Source: DATMBL01 sp050735975
Lineage (GTDB): Bacteria; Desulfobacterota; Binatia; UBA9968
Length of the DNA: 10,201 bases
Reading direction: 5' to 3'
NCBI GenBank assembly: GCA_050735975.1
Contig: JBOHVS010000244.1
Span: 1 to 10,201 of the forward strand
In this document: positions 1-4,577 of the stretch, piece by piece
How positions within the stretch are numbered: position 1 is the stretch's first letter
Layout of the letters: each line of letters begins with the position of its first letter
Notes under the pieces: model-generated
Seen by the model: only the letters and a program-made list of their open reading frames with translations
Told to the model about the DNA's origin: nothing
The model's database searches: none
Translations under genes and position numbers: made by a program

Positions 1-250
1 GCGGCGCTCCACAGTCGCCGCAAAAGGCTCGGTGAGCGGTGTGTCCACTATCGGCTTTGATCGAGTAACGCTTCGGCTCGCCTCGAAGCAGCCGGAACGA
101 TCCGGCAGGCACCACAACCGTGGGTGAGAATCCTGCGCCGCCAGCGCGTTGGCAGTCGCGGCAGTGACAGTACACCATCGCTACCGGTGCCGCCGAGCAC
201 TCGTAGCGCACAGCACCGCAGGCACACCCGCCGAAGAATGGCACGTCCAT
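1..250 (-). CDS. GFA-family zinc-binding protein, 3' end cut by window edge
   Basis: The first 83 residues of a protein of the GFA family (glutathione-dependent formaldehyde-activating enzyme fold, PF04828). Visible zinc ligands are Cys9 and Cys11 in GGCACGAVRYEC, Cys28, Cys30 and Cys33 in YCHCRDCQRAGG, and the later FCGDCGAP (Cys77, Cys80). This order and spacing is the family hallmark. Family members are often stand-alone proteins of about 115-190 residues with unproven substrates, so a role in formaldehyde or thiol-adduct chemistry is only a family inference. The ATG start at 248-250 is supported by an AGGAG Shine-Dalgarno about 7 nt upstream (within 257-263). The gene follows the attC site at 280-332 and is probably the next cassette of the array. 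Its start region is overlapped out of frame by the extended ParE reading frame. The missing C-terminus lies left of the window. Confidence 0.88.
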   Translation of the reverse strand, partial: MDVPFFGGCACGAVRYECSAAPVAMVYCHCRDCQRAGGAGFSPTVVVPAGSFRLLRGEPKRYSIKADSGHTAHRAFCGDCGAP

Positions 251-633
251 CGGTCACTCCTCCATGCGCTGAACCGGATGGCTAACGAGATGCCGCTAAG
301 CTGCGAGCGCCAGCTTAAGCGGCGGGTTAGATTGAATTGTTTAGCGGCCCTCCAATAACCGGGCTTTCGGCGTCCGTGCGCGACCGCTACGATCTGAAGG
401 GTCTCACCGACCTCACGATAAACAACACCAAAAGGAAATCTATGTAATAGAAAACGTCTGGTACCGTGAAGGTGAATCGGCCATCGCATAGGATTCTCGG
501 AAATCAGTTCGACGGCCCAATCCAGCTCCGCGAGGAAAGCCTCTGCCGCAGCATCATTCCGATCGCGATACCACCTGGATGCCGCCTGCGCTTCAAGGAC
601 AGCTTCGGGGTGAACTTCGACCCGCCGCGCCAT
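181..633 (-). CDS. ParE/RelE-superfamily toxin, reading through its attC site
   Basis: Residues 1 to about 100 match the ParE/RelE plasmid-stabilisation fold: an N-terminal helical hairpin (EAVLEAQAASRWYRDR), the strand segment RRFLLHRFPFGVVYRE, and the usual ending IVAVAHGRRKPGYW. Toxins of this type target gyrase (ParE) or ribosome-bound mRNA (RelE); the sequence does not decide which. The start ATG at 631-633 overlaps the antitoxin stop by one base (TAATG), so translation is coupled. Family members are normally about 95-105 residues. Here no stop occurs at that point and the frame continues for about 50 more residues, through the attC site (280-332) and across the start of the GFA gene in another frame, ending at 181. 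Either the toxin has acquired an attC-encoded tail or the stop was lost by mutation; the tail is not expected to be conserved. Confidence 0.85.
   Translation of the reverse strand: MARRVEVHPEAVLEAQAASRWYRDRNDAAAEAFLAELDWAVELISENPMRWPIHLHGTRRFLLHRFPFGVVYREVGETLQIVAVAHGRRKPGYWRAAKQFNLTRRLSWRSQLSGISLAIRFSAWRSDRWTCHSSAGVPAVLCATSARRHR
280..332 (-). repeat. attC site (downstream of parE cassette)
   Basis: On the minus strand the site starts with R'' ATCTAAC (332-326) and ends with R' GTTAGCC (286-280). Between them is an imperfect palindrome (plus strand GCCGCTAAGCTG and CAGCTTAAGCGGC around a 7-nt loop) with one extra base in one arm, as in attC sites. About 53 bp long. Confidence 0.85.
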
Positions 634-857
634 TACCGACCGGAGATTTTAAGGCGAGCTTCCGACCATGGAATCGGCCGTACCGCGCCGGAATCAAGAT
701 CCCGTAACCGTCGATCAATCTCCGCTTCCCAGGCTGCTTCGGCATCCTGGTCCACTTCTTGGTCAAGGCTGTCGAGAAGAGCGCCTGCAAGTGCGGCTCT
801 CCCCTCCGGCGGAAGCTTGAGTGCTTCCTTTAGCAGATTGTTTGGGTCTTGCTTCAT
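633..857 (-). CDS. Addiction-module antitoxin (PF09720 / TIGR02574 type)
   Basis: A 74-residue acidic protein with the pattern of the putative addiction-module component family: an N-terminal helix with LKEALKLPPEGRAALAGALLDSL, then an acidic linker (QEVDQDAEAAWEAEIDRR), and a C-terminal RPIPWSEARLKI segment that normally wraps around the toxin. This family is encoded directly upstream of ParE/RelE toxins, exactly as here, with a one-base TAATG overlap. It should neutralise the downstream toxin and autorepress the operon by family analogy. The ATG at 855-857 is preceded at 6 nt by a TAGTAT -10-like hexamer, so the transcript would be leaderless or nearly so; AGGG in the 6-nt gap is the only Shine-Dalgarno-like sequence. 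The gene is intact, and the pair forms one cassette ending in the attC at 280-332. Confidence 0.85.
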   Translation of the reverse strand: MKQDPNNLLKEALKLPPEGRAALAGALLDSLDQEVDQDAEAAWEAEIDRRLRDLDSGAVRPIPWSEARLKISGR

Positions 858-863
858 CGCCCT

Positions 864-893
864 ATACTACACCTCAAATGTTGCCACTTTCAA
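864..893 (-). promoter_or_regulatory. Promoter candidate for the antitoxin-ParE cassette
   Basis: On the minus strand TTGAAA (888-893) and TAGTAT (864-869) are separated by 18 bp. The -35 hexamer adjoins and overlaps the R' box of the attC at 893-954, so the promoter lies at the very 5' edge of the cassette. The -10 hexamer ends 6 nt before the antitoxin ATG, which puts the expected transcription start at or near the start codon. Seen by eye only. Confidence 0.5.
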
Positions 894-954
894 TCTAACG
901 CCAAGGCTGAGTTGCGCGACTGTGAGAGCGTCAATCTCAAGCCGTTGGTTAGCC
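893..954 (-). repeat. attC site
   Basis: A 62-bp site. Minus-strand R'' is GGCTAAC (954-948) and R' is GTTAGAT (899-893). The arms GGCTGAGTTGCGC and GCGTCAATCTCAAGCC (plus strand) pair with a few extra unpaired bases on one arm. It follows the small gene at 963-1175. Confidence 0.87.
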
Positions 955-962
955 GTTCGTGG

Positions 963-1175
963 CTACGAGGTACTTATTGAAGCTACTTCGGCGGGGTGAA
1001 TGCTTAGGTATTCCCGCACTTCGAGCTGCATGCGGTCGATCTCTGCGAGAAACCCCGAGACCGCACCGTGATAGTTTTCAGGGTTTGTTTCCACGCGCCG
1101 TAGATGGGCAACCTGCTCCTGAAACCGAGCAATGCGCTCGAGAGTCACCTTGAGTTCGTTATCGTTTGCAATCAT
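963..1175 (-). CDS. Small conserved-looking helical protein paired with a nucleotidyltransferase-like gene
   Basis: A 70-residue protein, predicted almost wholly alpha-helical, with heptad-like hydrophobic spacing in LKVTLERIARFQEQVAHL and a second helix GFLAEIDRMQLEVREYL. No Shine-Dalgarno is needed, because the ATG (1173-1175) overlaps the stop of the upstream gene in an ATGA arrangement, which indicates translational coupling and a joint function. I do not recognise an assigned family. The helical, charged character and two-gene cassette position would suit an antitoxin or a regulatory partner; that is inference. An intact frame ends with TAG at 963-965, just before the attC at 893-954. 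Confidence 0.7.
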   Translation of the reverse strand: MIANDNELKVTLERIARFQEQVAHLRRVETNPENYHGAVSGFLAEIDRMQLEVREYLSIHPAEVASISTS

Positions 1176-1399
1176 GTCTGCTCCTCGACGATTTCGACGA
1201 TTCCTCTGTAAGTTCCGTCGCGCTTGATTTGCCAGCCAGCAATAGCCTGCTCCTCGCCTCCGAGGGCTGCAAGACGGCGCAACCAGAACACGCTTGCGCC
1301 AAAATGTGCCTGCGCCGCCGCATGGTCGAAAAGAACTCGCGCCTCACCAGTCAGTTGTCCTATGTCGAACGTGTCCTCCATCAGCAGGAATACATCCAC
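1172..1399 (-). CDS. Nucleotidyltransferase-like protein, 5'-truncated
   Basis: About 75 residues with a strongly gene-like composition. Just before the first usable start (GTG, 1397-1399) the same frame reads FEVKAEPAD, giving the segment AEPADVDVFLLMEDTFD. A D-x-D pair in such a segment is typical of the second strand of nucleotidyltransferase-fold proteins, which normally have a Gly-Ser motif about ten residues earlier. Here the frame is closed by TAA a few codons upstream, so the N-terminal helix and the GS motif are missing. The rest includes LFDHAAAQAHFGASVFWLRR and WQIKRDGTYRGIVEIVEE, which look like a conserved C-terminal half. The gene overlaps its downstream partner by ATGA. It may be a 5'-truncated pseudogene or a shortened domain. 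The family assignment is tentative; a relationship to DUF6932-like proteins is a memory-based guess. Confidence 0.55.
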   Translation of the reverse strand: MDVFLLMEDTFDIGQLTGEARVLFDHAAAQAHFGASVFWLRRLAALGGEEQAIAGWQIKRDGTYRGIVEIVEEQT

Positions 1400-1552
1400 G
1401 TCAGCCGGCTCCGCTTTAACTTCAAATTATTGCTGTTTTGCTCTTGTTTGAGTAATCCAAACTCCAGAAACTGGAACTCCCGAAAGATGTATCTTCCCAT
1501 TAATCTCACTTATCTCGATCAACGGTCTGTTTGGATTCCCGTATCTGAATTA
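1400..1552 (-). other. Cassette 5' leader without a recognised gene
   Basis: Between the attC R' box (1553-1559) and the truncated nucleotidyltransferase-like gene. Minus-strand frames contain short open stretches, one starting with ATG at 1498-1500 (39 codons) and one frame reading RPLIEISEINGKIHLSGV before a TAA; neither is recognised. A TATACT hexamer overlaps the attC edge (about 1552-1557) and could serve as a -10. The stretch may hold the decayed 5' part of the following gene. Confidence 0.35.
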
Positions 1553-1614
1553 GTATAACGCGTACGCTCAGGAGCGGCGCGTTTTTTGCCGTCGCCTCGA
1601 GCGCTTTGTTAGGC
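1553..1614 (-). repeat. attC site
   Basis: A 62-bp site. Minus-strand R'' is GCCTAAC (1614-1608) and R' is GTTATAC (1559-1553, one mismatch to consensus). The arms around a T-rich loop (plus strand GCTCAGGAGCGGC and GCCGTCGCCTCGAGC) pair with bulges. The C-terminus of the DUF2442 frame is encoded within it. Confidence 0.84.
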
Positions 1615-1879
1615 GACGTGCCGAAACCGCCGGTGCCGGCGCACCACGCAATAAACCCTCCGTGCTGAGATCCTCATCGAGATCTGGCCAATGAATTCCG
1701 TAACCAGCAGCACACACCCTCCAATTCGATCGGTCCTTCGGCGTCCCACTCAACAGTCTCGGATACCACACCAACGGTACAGAGATAGTTCGACCGTCCA
1801 TCAAGTCGACCGTCAAACTGTCTTCCGAGACACGCACATCCCGGACTCGCTCGTCAGCGCTTAGTGCCAAAATGCCCAT
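1568..1879 (-). CDS. DUF2442 protein (antitoxin-like partner of DUF4160)
   Basis: A 103-residue protein whose residues 12-80 fit DUF2442 (PF10387): RVSEDSLTVDLMDGRTISVPLVWYPRL followed by the conserved WRV..AGYGIHWPDLDEDLSTEGLL. Family members are about 80 residues. The last 20 or so here (after GLLRGAP) are encoded by the attC site at 1553-1614, so the true functional end is probably near the R'' box and the basic tail is an attC readthrough. The ATG at 1877-1879 lies inside the end of the DUF4160 gene (26-bp overlap), the usual order and spacing for this pair. DUF4160/DUF2442 pairs are predicted toxin-antitoxin modules; the mechanism is not established in this sequence. Confidence 0.88.
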   Translation of the reverse strand: MGILALSADERVRDVRVSEDSLTVDLMDGRTISVPLVWYPRLLSGTPKDRSNWRVCAAGYGIHWPDLDEDLSTEGLLRGAPAPAVSARRLTKRSRRRQKTRRS

Positions 1880-2096
1880 GCCATGCCTCCATCAGTTGCT
1901 TTTGATTCTCTTCAATCAATGCTCTGATCTTCGCCAGTTCTCTGGGTGAAAACCCGAAATTGCGCACGAGTGCCAACAGCTGAAGCCAGAATTTCGCCGA
2001 CAAATCATCTCTGTCGACGTGTACGTGAGGAGGTTCGCTCGGCTCGTGGCTGAAGAAATACACGCGGTATGGACCACTCCTTAAAACGGTTGGCAC
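1854..2096 (-). CDS. DUF4160 protein (TA-like partner of DUF2442)
   Basis: An 80-residue protein matching DUF4160 (PF13711). It begins PTVLRSGPYRVYFFSHE and carries the family signature EPPHVHVDR (residues 21-29), then a helical end (LVRNFGFSPRELAKIRALIEE). The start is taken as GTG at 2094-2096 because homologues begin M-P-T-V; the upstream GTG at 2112-2114 would add residues absent from the family and would sit within the promoter. A TATGCT hexamer with an extended-10 TG lies exactly 6 nt before the GTG, suggesting a leaderless mRNA. It overlaps DUF2442 by 26 bp. The two small proteins fill one cassette and are probably a toxin-antitoxin unit; which one is toxic cannot be read from sequence. 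Confidence 0.87.
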   Translation of the reverse strand: MPTVLRSGPYRVYFFSHEPSEPPHVHVDRDDLSAKFWLQLLALVRNFGFSPRELAKIRALIEENQKQLMEAWHGHFGTKR

Positions 2097-2102
2097 GGCG
2101 GT

Positions 2103-2111
2103 AGCATACCA
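2103..2111 (-). promoter_or_regulatory. Extended -10 candidate for the DUF4160 cassette
   Basis: Minus strand TGG followed by TATGCT (2103-2108) gives a TGnTANNNT extended -10 ending 6 nt before the proposed GTG start at 2094-2096. No good -35 hexamer is seen; TTAGGC, part of the attC R' box, is 19 bp upstream. Compatible with a leaderless transcript. Confidence 0.42.
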
Positions 2112-2127
2112 CACGGCGGTGTGCCGC

Positions 2128-2189
2128 GCCTAACACGCTCCGGTTCAGCGGCGGCGCACAGCGCCGTCGGCTGCGACCGGTTGTTAGGT
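2128..2189 (-). repeat. attC site
   Basis: A 62-bp site with a near-ideal structure. Minus-strand R'' is ACCTAAC (2189-2183) and R' is GTTAGGC (2134-2128). The plus-strand arms CCGGTTCAGCGGCGGCGC and GCGCCGTCGGCTGCGACCGG pair around a 3-nt loop, with extra bases in the second arm. It lies 14 bp beyond the stop of the WD40/PD40-like gene. Confidence 0.92.
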
Positions 2190-2203
2190 GGCGTTCCAAG
2201 CCC

Positions 2204-3031
2204 TTACCATCGCTGGGCCCATGCTGGCGCGGGGGTAGGGTTCGGGTCGGAAAGAGATAGGTCTTCTTCGAACAGTACCTCCGAGCGGTCTCCATCGAAA
2301 TTCCAGACTTGGAGCTTGCCGCTCCGCGTGGCGGCCAGCAGGTGTCCGTCTCGATCCCAGTCCGCCCATTGAAGGTGATTCAACAGTTGCATTTCTCCAT
2401 CCAGTTCCAGCCAGTAGCCGACACGCAGGCCGTCCACCGCCTGATCGACGCCGAACTCGCCTCCAGCCGATCCGCGGCTTTCCGCACACAGTAGGCGGTT
2501 GCCGCCGGGCTGGCGTTTCTGGATGCGGGCGTTGCGGCGCTCATCCCATGCGTCCCTCGGGTCGCGTTGAGGAGAGTCGCTGGCTTCCTCCCAGCCGCGA
2601 CGCCGTTCGTTCGCAAACTGAAGCACAGAAATGGAGCGCAATCCGTAGGGGATCGGGAGTTTCGTATCCTCACGGTTCTCGCAGTCTTTATCCTCGGTGA
2701 AGTAGTAGCCGCGCGTCCAAGTGCCACATGTGCGGAAGGCGTGGAGCGCGGTGAGCCAGGGGAGCTTCGACAGGGCCACGTACGCCTCGCCGTGTTCCCA
2801 GGTGGCGCTGGGCTTGTGCGCAAAGTAGCAGAGGAAACGACCGTCGGGGGAGAGATCGGACCGTCGTGGAAAGATCCGTCCACCCAGCCACGCGCCTGGC
2901 TCGTAGCGTCTTTCTCCGAGATCCCAGCGGCCCACGTGGGACCAATTCGTCGGCCCGCGCCGGAACACCGCCACTATCGGCGCCTTTGTCGCTGGAATGC
3001 AGTAGATCCGTGGAGGAACTCTTCCCTTCAT
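2204..3031 (-). CDS. WD40/PD40-like conserved protein of unknown function
   Basis: A 275-residue protein starting MKGRVPPRIYCIPATKAPIV. Two repeat-like blade motifs are visible: LSPDGRFLCYFAHK near residue 60 (a PD40/TolB-like strand) and WADWDRDGHLLAATRSGKLQVWNFDG near 230-250 (WD40-like). Between them are conserved-looking stretches with SVLQFANERRRGWEEA and RDPRDAWDERRN. The ending DPNPTPAPAWAQRW resembles that of a widespread family of bacterial proteins of unknown role that I recognise by pattern only. No signal peptide or membrane segment is seen, so it is likely cytoplasmic. ATG at 3029-3031 was chosen because homologues begin close to RIY; no strong Shine-Dalgarno is present. It is the only gene of its cassette, bounded by attC sites on both sides, and the frame is intact. 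Confidence 0.8.
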   Translation of the reverse strand: MKGRVPPRIYCIPATKAPIVAVFRRGPTNWSHVGRWDLGERRYEPGAWLGGRIFPRRSDLSPDGRFLCYFAHKPSATWEHGEAYVALSKLPWLTALHAFRTCGTWTRGYYFTEDKDCENREDTKLPIPYGLRSISVLQFANERRRGWEEASDSPQRDPRDAWDERRNARIQKRQPGGNRLLCAESRGSAGGEFGVDQAVDGLRVGYWLELDGEMQLLNHLQWADWDRDGHLLAATRSGKLQVWNFDGDRSEVLFEEDLSLSDPNPTPAPAWAQRW

Positions 3032-3049
3032 CGCTGCCACGCATTTACC

Positions 3050-3106
3050 GCCCAACACGGCGTTAAGCGGTGCCGAAAAGCGTCCGACTCAAACGTATTG
3101 TTAGAG
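3050..3106 (-). repeat. attC site, moderate structure
   Basis: About 57 bp. Minus-strand R'' is CTCTAAC (3106-3100) and R' is GTTGGGC (3056-3050). The arms pair only partly (ACG, then TTTGAG against GTTAAG with wobble, then CGG). Position and boxes support attC, directly after the Phd antitoxin stop. Confidence 0.7.
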
Positions 3107-3113
3107 CAACCGT

Positions 3114-3386
3114 TTACTTCGGAACGTCTTCTAACCGGGTACCCTGACCGGCTCTCAAGCTCTTGCGCGCCTGTTCAATGCGCTCCAGGAAACGCGGGTC
3201 GTTTTCTAGCTTGTAATCAAACCAGTCATCCTCTGATTCGAATCCGATCAAGACCCCCGCAGGCTTTCCGTGGCGAGTTATGACAATCTCCTGCTTCTCC
3301 GCCTCGCGCAGAAATCGGGAAAGATCATCTTTGATCTCAGATAACGGGACTGCTTTTATTCGGGTTTTCCGAACTGCTCCAGCCAT
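3114..3386 (-). CDS. Phd/YefM-type antitoxin, orphan
   Basis: A 90-residue protein with the Phd/YefM N-terminal DNA-binding domain (PF02604): KTRIKAVPLSEIKDDLSRFL, then EIVITRHGKPAGVLIGFE, followed by an acidic C-terminal region (SEDDWFDYKLENDPRFLERIEQA) that would bind a toxin. Antitoxins of this type bind their own operator and neutralise toxins of several families. The ATG at 3384-3386 has a GGAGG Shine-Dalgarno 6-8 nt upstream, which decides this start over longer in-frame options. The stop is followed within a few bases by the attC at 3050-3106, so there is no downstream toxin in the cassette. The upstream neighbour is a broken remnant of another antitoxin-like gene. It may be an orphan antitoxin acting on a toxin elsewhere. 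Confidence 0.85.
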   Translation of the reverse strand: MAGAVRKTRIKAVPLSEIKDDLSRFLREAEKQEIVITRHGKPAGVLIGFESEDDWFDYKLENDPRFLERIEQARKSLRAGQGTRLEDVPK

Positions 3387-3422
3387 ATTGCAGCCTCCGG
3401 TCTGAGGACAATAGCCAAGACC

Positions 3423-3504
3423 TTCGATTTCCCTGTCCCACCTCATCCCAATCCTTCTCCGACAGCCACCTGACAAGCTCGGTAAACTCCTCTTCAGGAA
3501 GTCG
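3423..3504 (-). pseudogene. Truncated, frameshifted addiction-module antitoxin remnant
   Basis: The minus strand reads RLPEEEFTELVRWLSEKDWDE (about 3442-3504) in one frame. After one extra G near 3441 it continues as WDREIE (3423-3440) in another. The joined pattern resembles small antitoxin-like proteins with an (L)xxEEFxxLxxWLxExDWxxWDxxIE signature that are usually encoded next to RelE/ParE toxins. The 5' end has no start codon and stops at the cassette boundary (attC R' at 3519-3525). Downstream of WDREIE no family-like sequence is seen in any frame. This is a 5'-truncated and 3'-truncated remnant in front of the Phd gene. The assignment is from memory of the family pattern. Confidence 0.5.
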
Positions 3505-3518
3505 CTCTGAGCCGCGGC

Positions 3519-3586
3519 GGGTGAACGAGCCCCTCGATTCAAACGACGAGCGCATACCCGCCGCCGGCTCCAGCGGCTTGTTCAAC
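3519..3586 (-). repeat. attC-like site, degenerate
   Basis: About 68 bp. Minus-strand R'' is GTTGAAC (3586-3580) and R' is GTTCACC (3525-3519), both off consensus. Internal complementarity includes AAGCC/GGCTC near the ends and CTCG/CGAG inside. A second inverted repeat spans the edge (GAGCCGCGGCGGGT at 3509-3522 against ACCCGCCGCCGGCTC at 3556-3570). Its position between two unrelated genes supports an attC role. Confidence 0.6.
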
Positions 3587-3600
3587 GCGCCGCACGCCCA

Positions 3601-3864
3601 TCATCGTCCGCAGCACTTCTTGAACTTGCGCTCGCTGCCGCACGGGCACGGATGATTGCGACCGACATTCTGCTGTCGGCGTATCGGGGTGGCTCCTCCT
3701 TGCATGAGAGTCTCGAGGTCGGCGGTGTCCTCCGGCTGTTCCGGCTCAACGCCGACGATTACCTTCCAGCCGTTCCGTTCAGCGGCCGCCATTATCTCGT
3801 CCGCACGCTCCATCGACTGCACGCGAAGAACCGCTGGTCGTTGTGTCGTTCCCAACTTTTCCAC
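3601..3864 (-). CDS. SEC-C metal-binding motif protein (PBPRA1643-like)
   Basis: An 87-residue protein ending in a SEC-C zinc motif: RNHPCPCGSERKFKKCCGR, with Cys73, Cys75, Cys84 and Cys85 as ligands. The N-terminal part (SMERADEIMAAAERNGWKVIVGVEPEQPED) matches the small PBPRA1643-type SWIM/SEC-C proteins, which are found as free-standing genes. SEC-C motifs also occur at the C-terminus of SecA and in other proteins, where they bind zinc and may contact nucleic acid or other proteins; the role of the stand-alone form is unknown. The GTG at 3862-3864 is favoured because GGGAGG lies about 7 nt upstream (3871-3877). The frame is intact, and it is the sole gene of its cassette. Confidence 0.88.
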   Translation of the reverse strand: MEKLGTTQRPAVLRVQSMERADEIMAAAERNGWKVIVGVEPEQPEDTADLETLMQGGATPIRRQQNVGRNHPCPCGSERKFKKCCGR

Positions 3865-3898
3865 CTGATCCTCCCTCGTTCACGGCCGCCCCGGTGCT

Positions 3899-3959
3899 AC
3901 CGAACGTTTCGGGTGAGCCGCGCGGCAGTTATCGCGCCGGCTCCATCCGGGTGTTCTCC
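3899..3959 (-). repeat. attC site with GTTC-type R box
   Basis: A 61-bp site. Minus-strand R'' is GGAGAAC (3959-3953) and R' is GTTCGGT (3905-3899). The inner arms GGTGAGCCGCGCG and CGCGCCGGCTCCATCC (plus strand) pair with bulged bases around a short loop. The core is off the GTTRRRY consensus at one position, but the length and fold are typical. Confidence 0.75.
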
Positions 3960-3968
3960 GATCAAACT

Positions 3969-4184
3969 TCACGCACTCACTGGGGTCAGGCTGAACACAC
4001 GGGATAGACGTGCTGCGCTTTTCAGATCTCCACGACGTAGCGCAGCACGGACATCGTCCAGCTTATATGCATCGTCCAGCGACAAGTATGGAGACCAACC
4101 TTCGTCGGTCTCGATGAGTTCAACATCAACTTCGGCTACGTACTGTCCTTCGTGAACTAGTTTTGTATGACGCTTTTTTCTCAT
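3969..4184 (-). CDS. Small partner of DUF4258 protein, putative antitoxin
   Basis: A 71-residue protein, MRKKRHTKLVHEGQYVAEV at the start, then an acidic middle (DVELIETDEGWSPYLSLDDAYKLDDVRAAL) and a more basic helical end (RRGDLKSAARLSRVFSLTPV). The ATG at 4182-4184 overlaps the DUF4258 stop (ATGA), so the two are translationally coupled. Small acidic proteins of this pattern commonly follow DUF4258 genes and are presumed antitoxins; I recognise the pattern but not a named domain. The toxin-first order differs from most type II modules in this window. The stop TGA (3969-3971) lies about 10 bp before the attC at 3899-3959. Confidence 0.75.
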   Translation of the reverse strand: MRKKRHTKLVHEGQYVAEVDVELIETDEGWSPYLSLDDAYKLDDVRAALRRGDLKSAARLSRVFSLTPVSA

Positions 4185-4504
4185 GCTTTTCTCCTCGTGA
4201 AATCTTCGGACCAGAAATCGGGATTAGGTCTGTAGGCGGTGACAACAACCGCCGGTGACGATAAATCTTTCGGAATTCCCCAAACGACGTGGATCGGCTG
4301 CTGGTTGAAATCTTTTTGCAGCACAAGCACACATGGCCCTTTGCCATATGTGGGATAGTCTTCAACCACGATCCCGTCGAAAACACCTGCCAGGACTTCC
4401 CCGACGAGAATGTTTTCGTCAGACATCTCACCGTAGCCGTGGTCCGATATCATTACTTCCGCGCGCTGAACGAGAGCACTAACCTTGTCGAAGGTTATAC
4501 TCAT
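4181..4504 (-). CDS. DUF4258 protein, putative toxin
   Basis: A 107-residue protein matching DUF4258 (PF14076). It begins with VQRAEVMISDHGYGEMSDENILVGEVL, with the His of ISDHGYGEM as the usual conserved residue, then VVEDYPTYGKGPCVLVLQKD and IHVVWGIP, and ends VVVTAYRPNPDFW, a close parallel of the family's terminal strand. DUF4258 proteins have a RelE/BrnT-like fold by family description and are predicted toxins. The ATG (4502-4504) is preceded at exactly 6 nt by TAAACT, with TTGCTG 18 bp further upstream, so the mRNA may be leaderless; no Shine-Dalgarno is seen. It overlaps the downstream small gene by ATGA, forming a two-gene cassette. Confidence 0.86.
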   Translation of the reverse strand: MSITFDKVSALVQRAEVMISDHGYGEMSDENILVGEVLAGVFDGIVVEDYPTYGKGPCVLVLQKDFNQQPIHVVWGIPKDLSSPAVVVTAYRPNPDFWSEDFTRRKA

Positions 4505-4510
4505 GGCGGA

Positions 4511-4540
4511 AGTTTAACCTGAGTGCCATCGGTCCAGCAA
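4511..4540 (-). promoter_or_regulatory. Promoter candidate for the DUF4258 cassette
   Basis: Minus strand TTGCTG (4535-4540), an 18-bp spacer and TAAACT (4511-4516). The -10 ends 6 nt before the ATG at 4502-4504. The -10 overlaps the possible R' box GTTAAAC of the doubtful tandem attC site. Confidence 0.42.
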
Positions 4541-4577
4541 GTGCAACAGCGAAGCGAGATTGACGTCTTTGTTGGGC
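4512..4577 (-). repeat. Possible second attC in tandem, poor stem
   Basis: Immediately after the attC at 4578-4638 the minus strand has GCCCAAC (4577-4571) and, 66 bp from end to end, GTTAAAC (4518-4512). Both boxes fit the R''/R' consensus exactly, but I find no convincing arm pairing between them. It may be a decayed attC of an emptied cassette or a chance pair. Confidence 0.3.

Noticed and set aside
1166..1558. A 130-codon plus-strand frame.
   Set aside because: It is antisense to the nucleotidyltransferase-like fragment and leader, with no recognisable domain and no ribosome binding site.
2567..3283. A 238-codon open frame on the plus strand.
   Set aside because: It is antisense to the WD40/PD40-like gene and crosses an attC site; the translation is rich in Arg/Ser/Pro with no family features.
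4514..4577. A minus-strand peptide with NKDVNLASLLHLLDRWHSG as a gene remnant.
   Set aside because: It is short, lies between the attC and the DUF4258 start, has no start signal and no family I can name.
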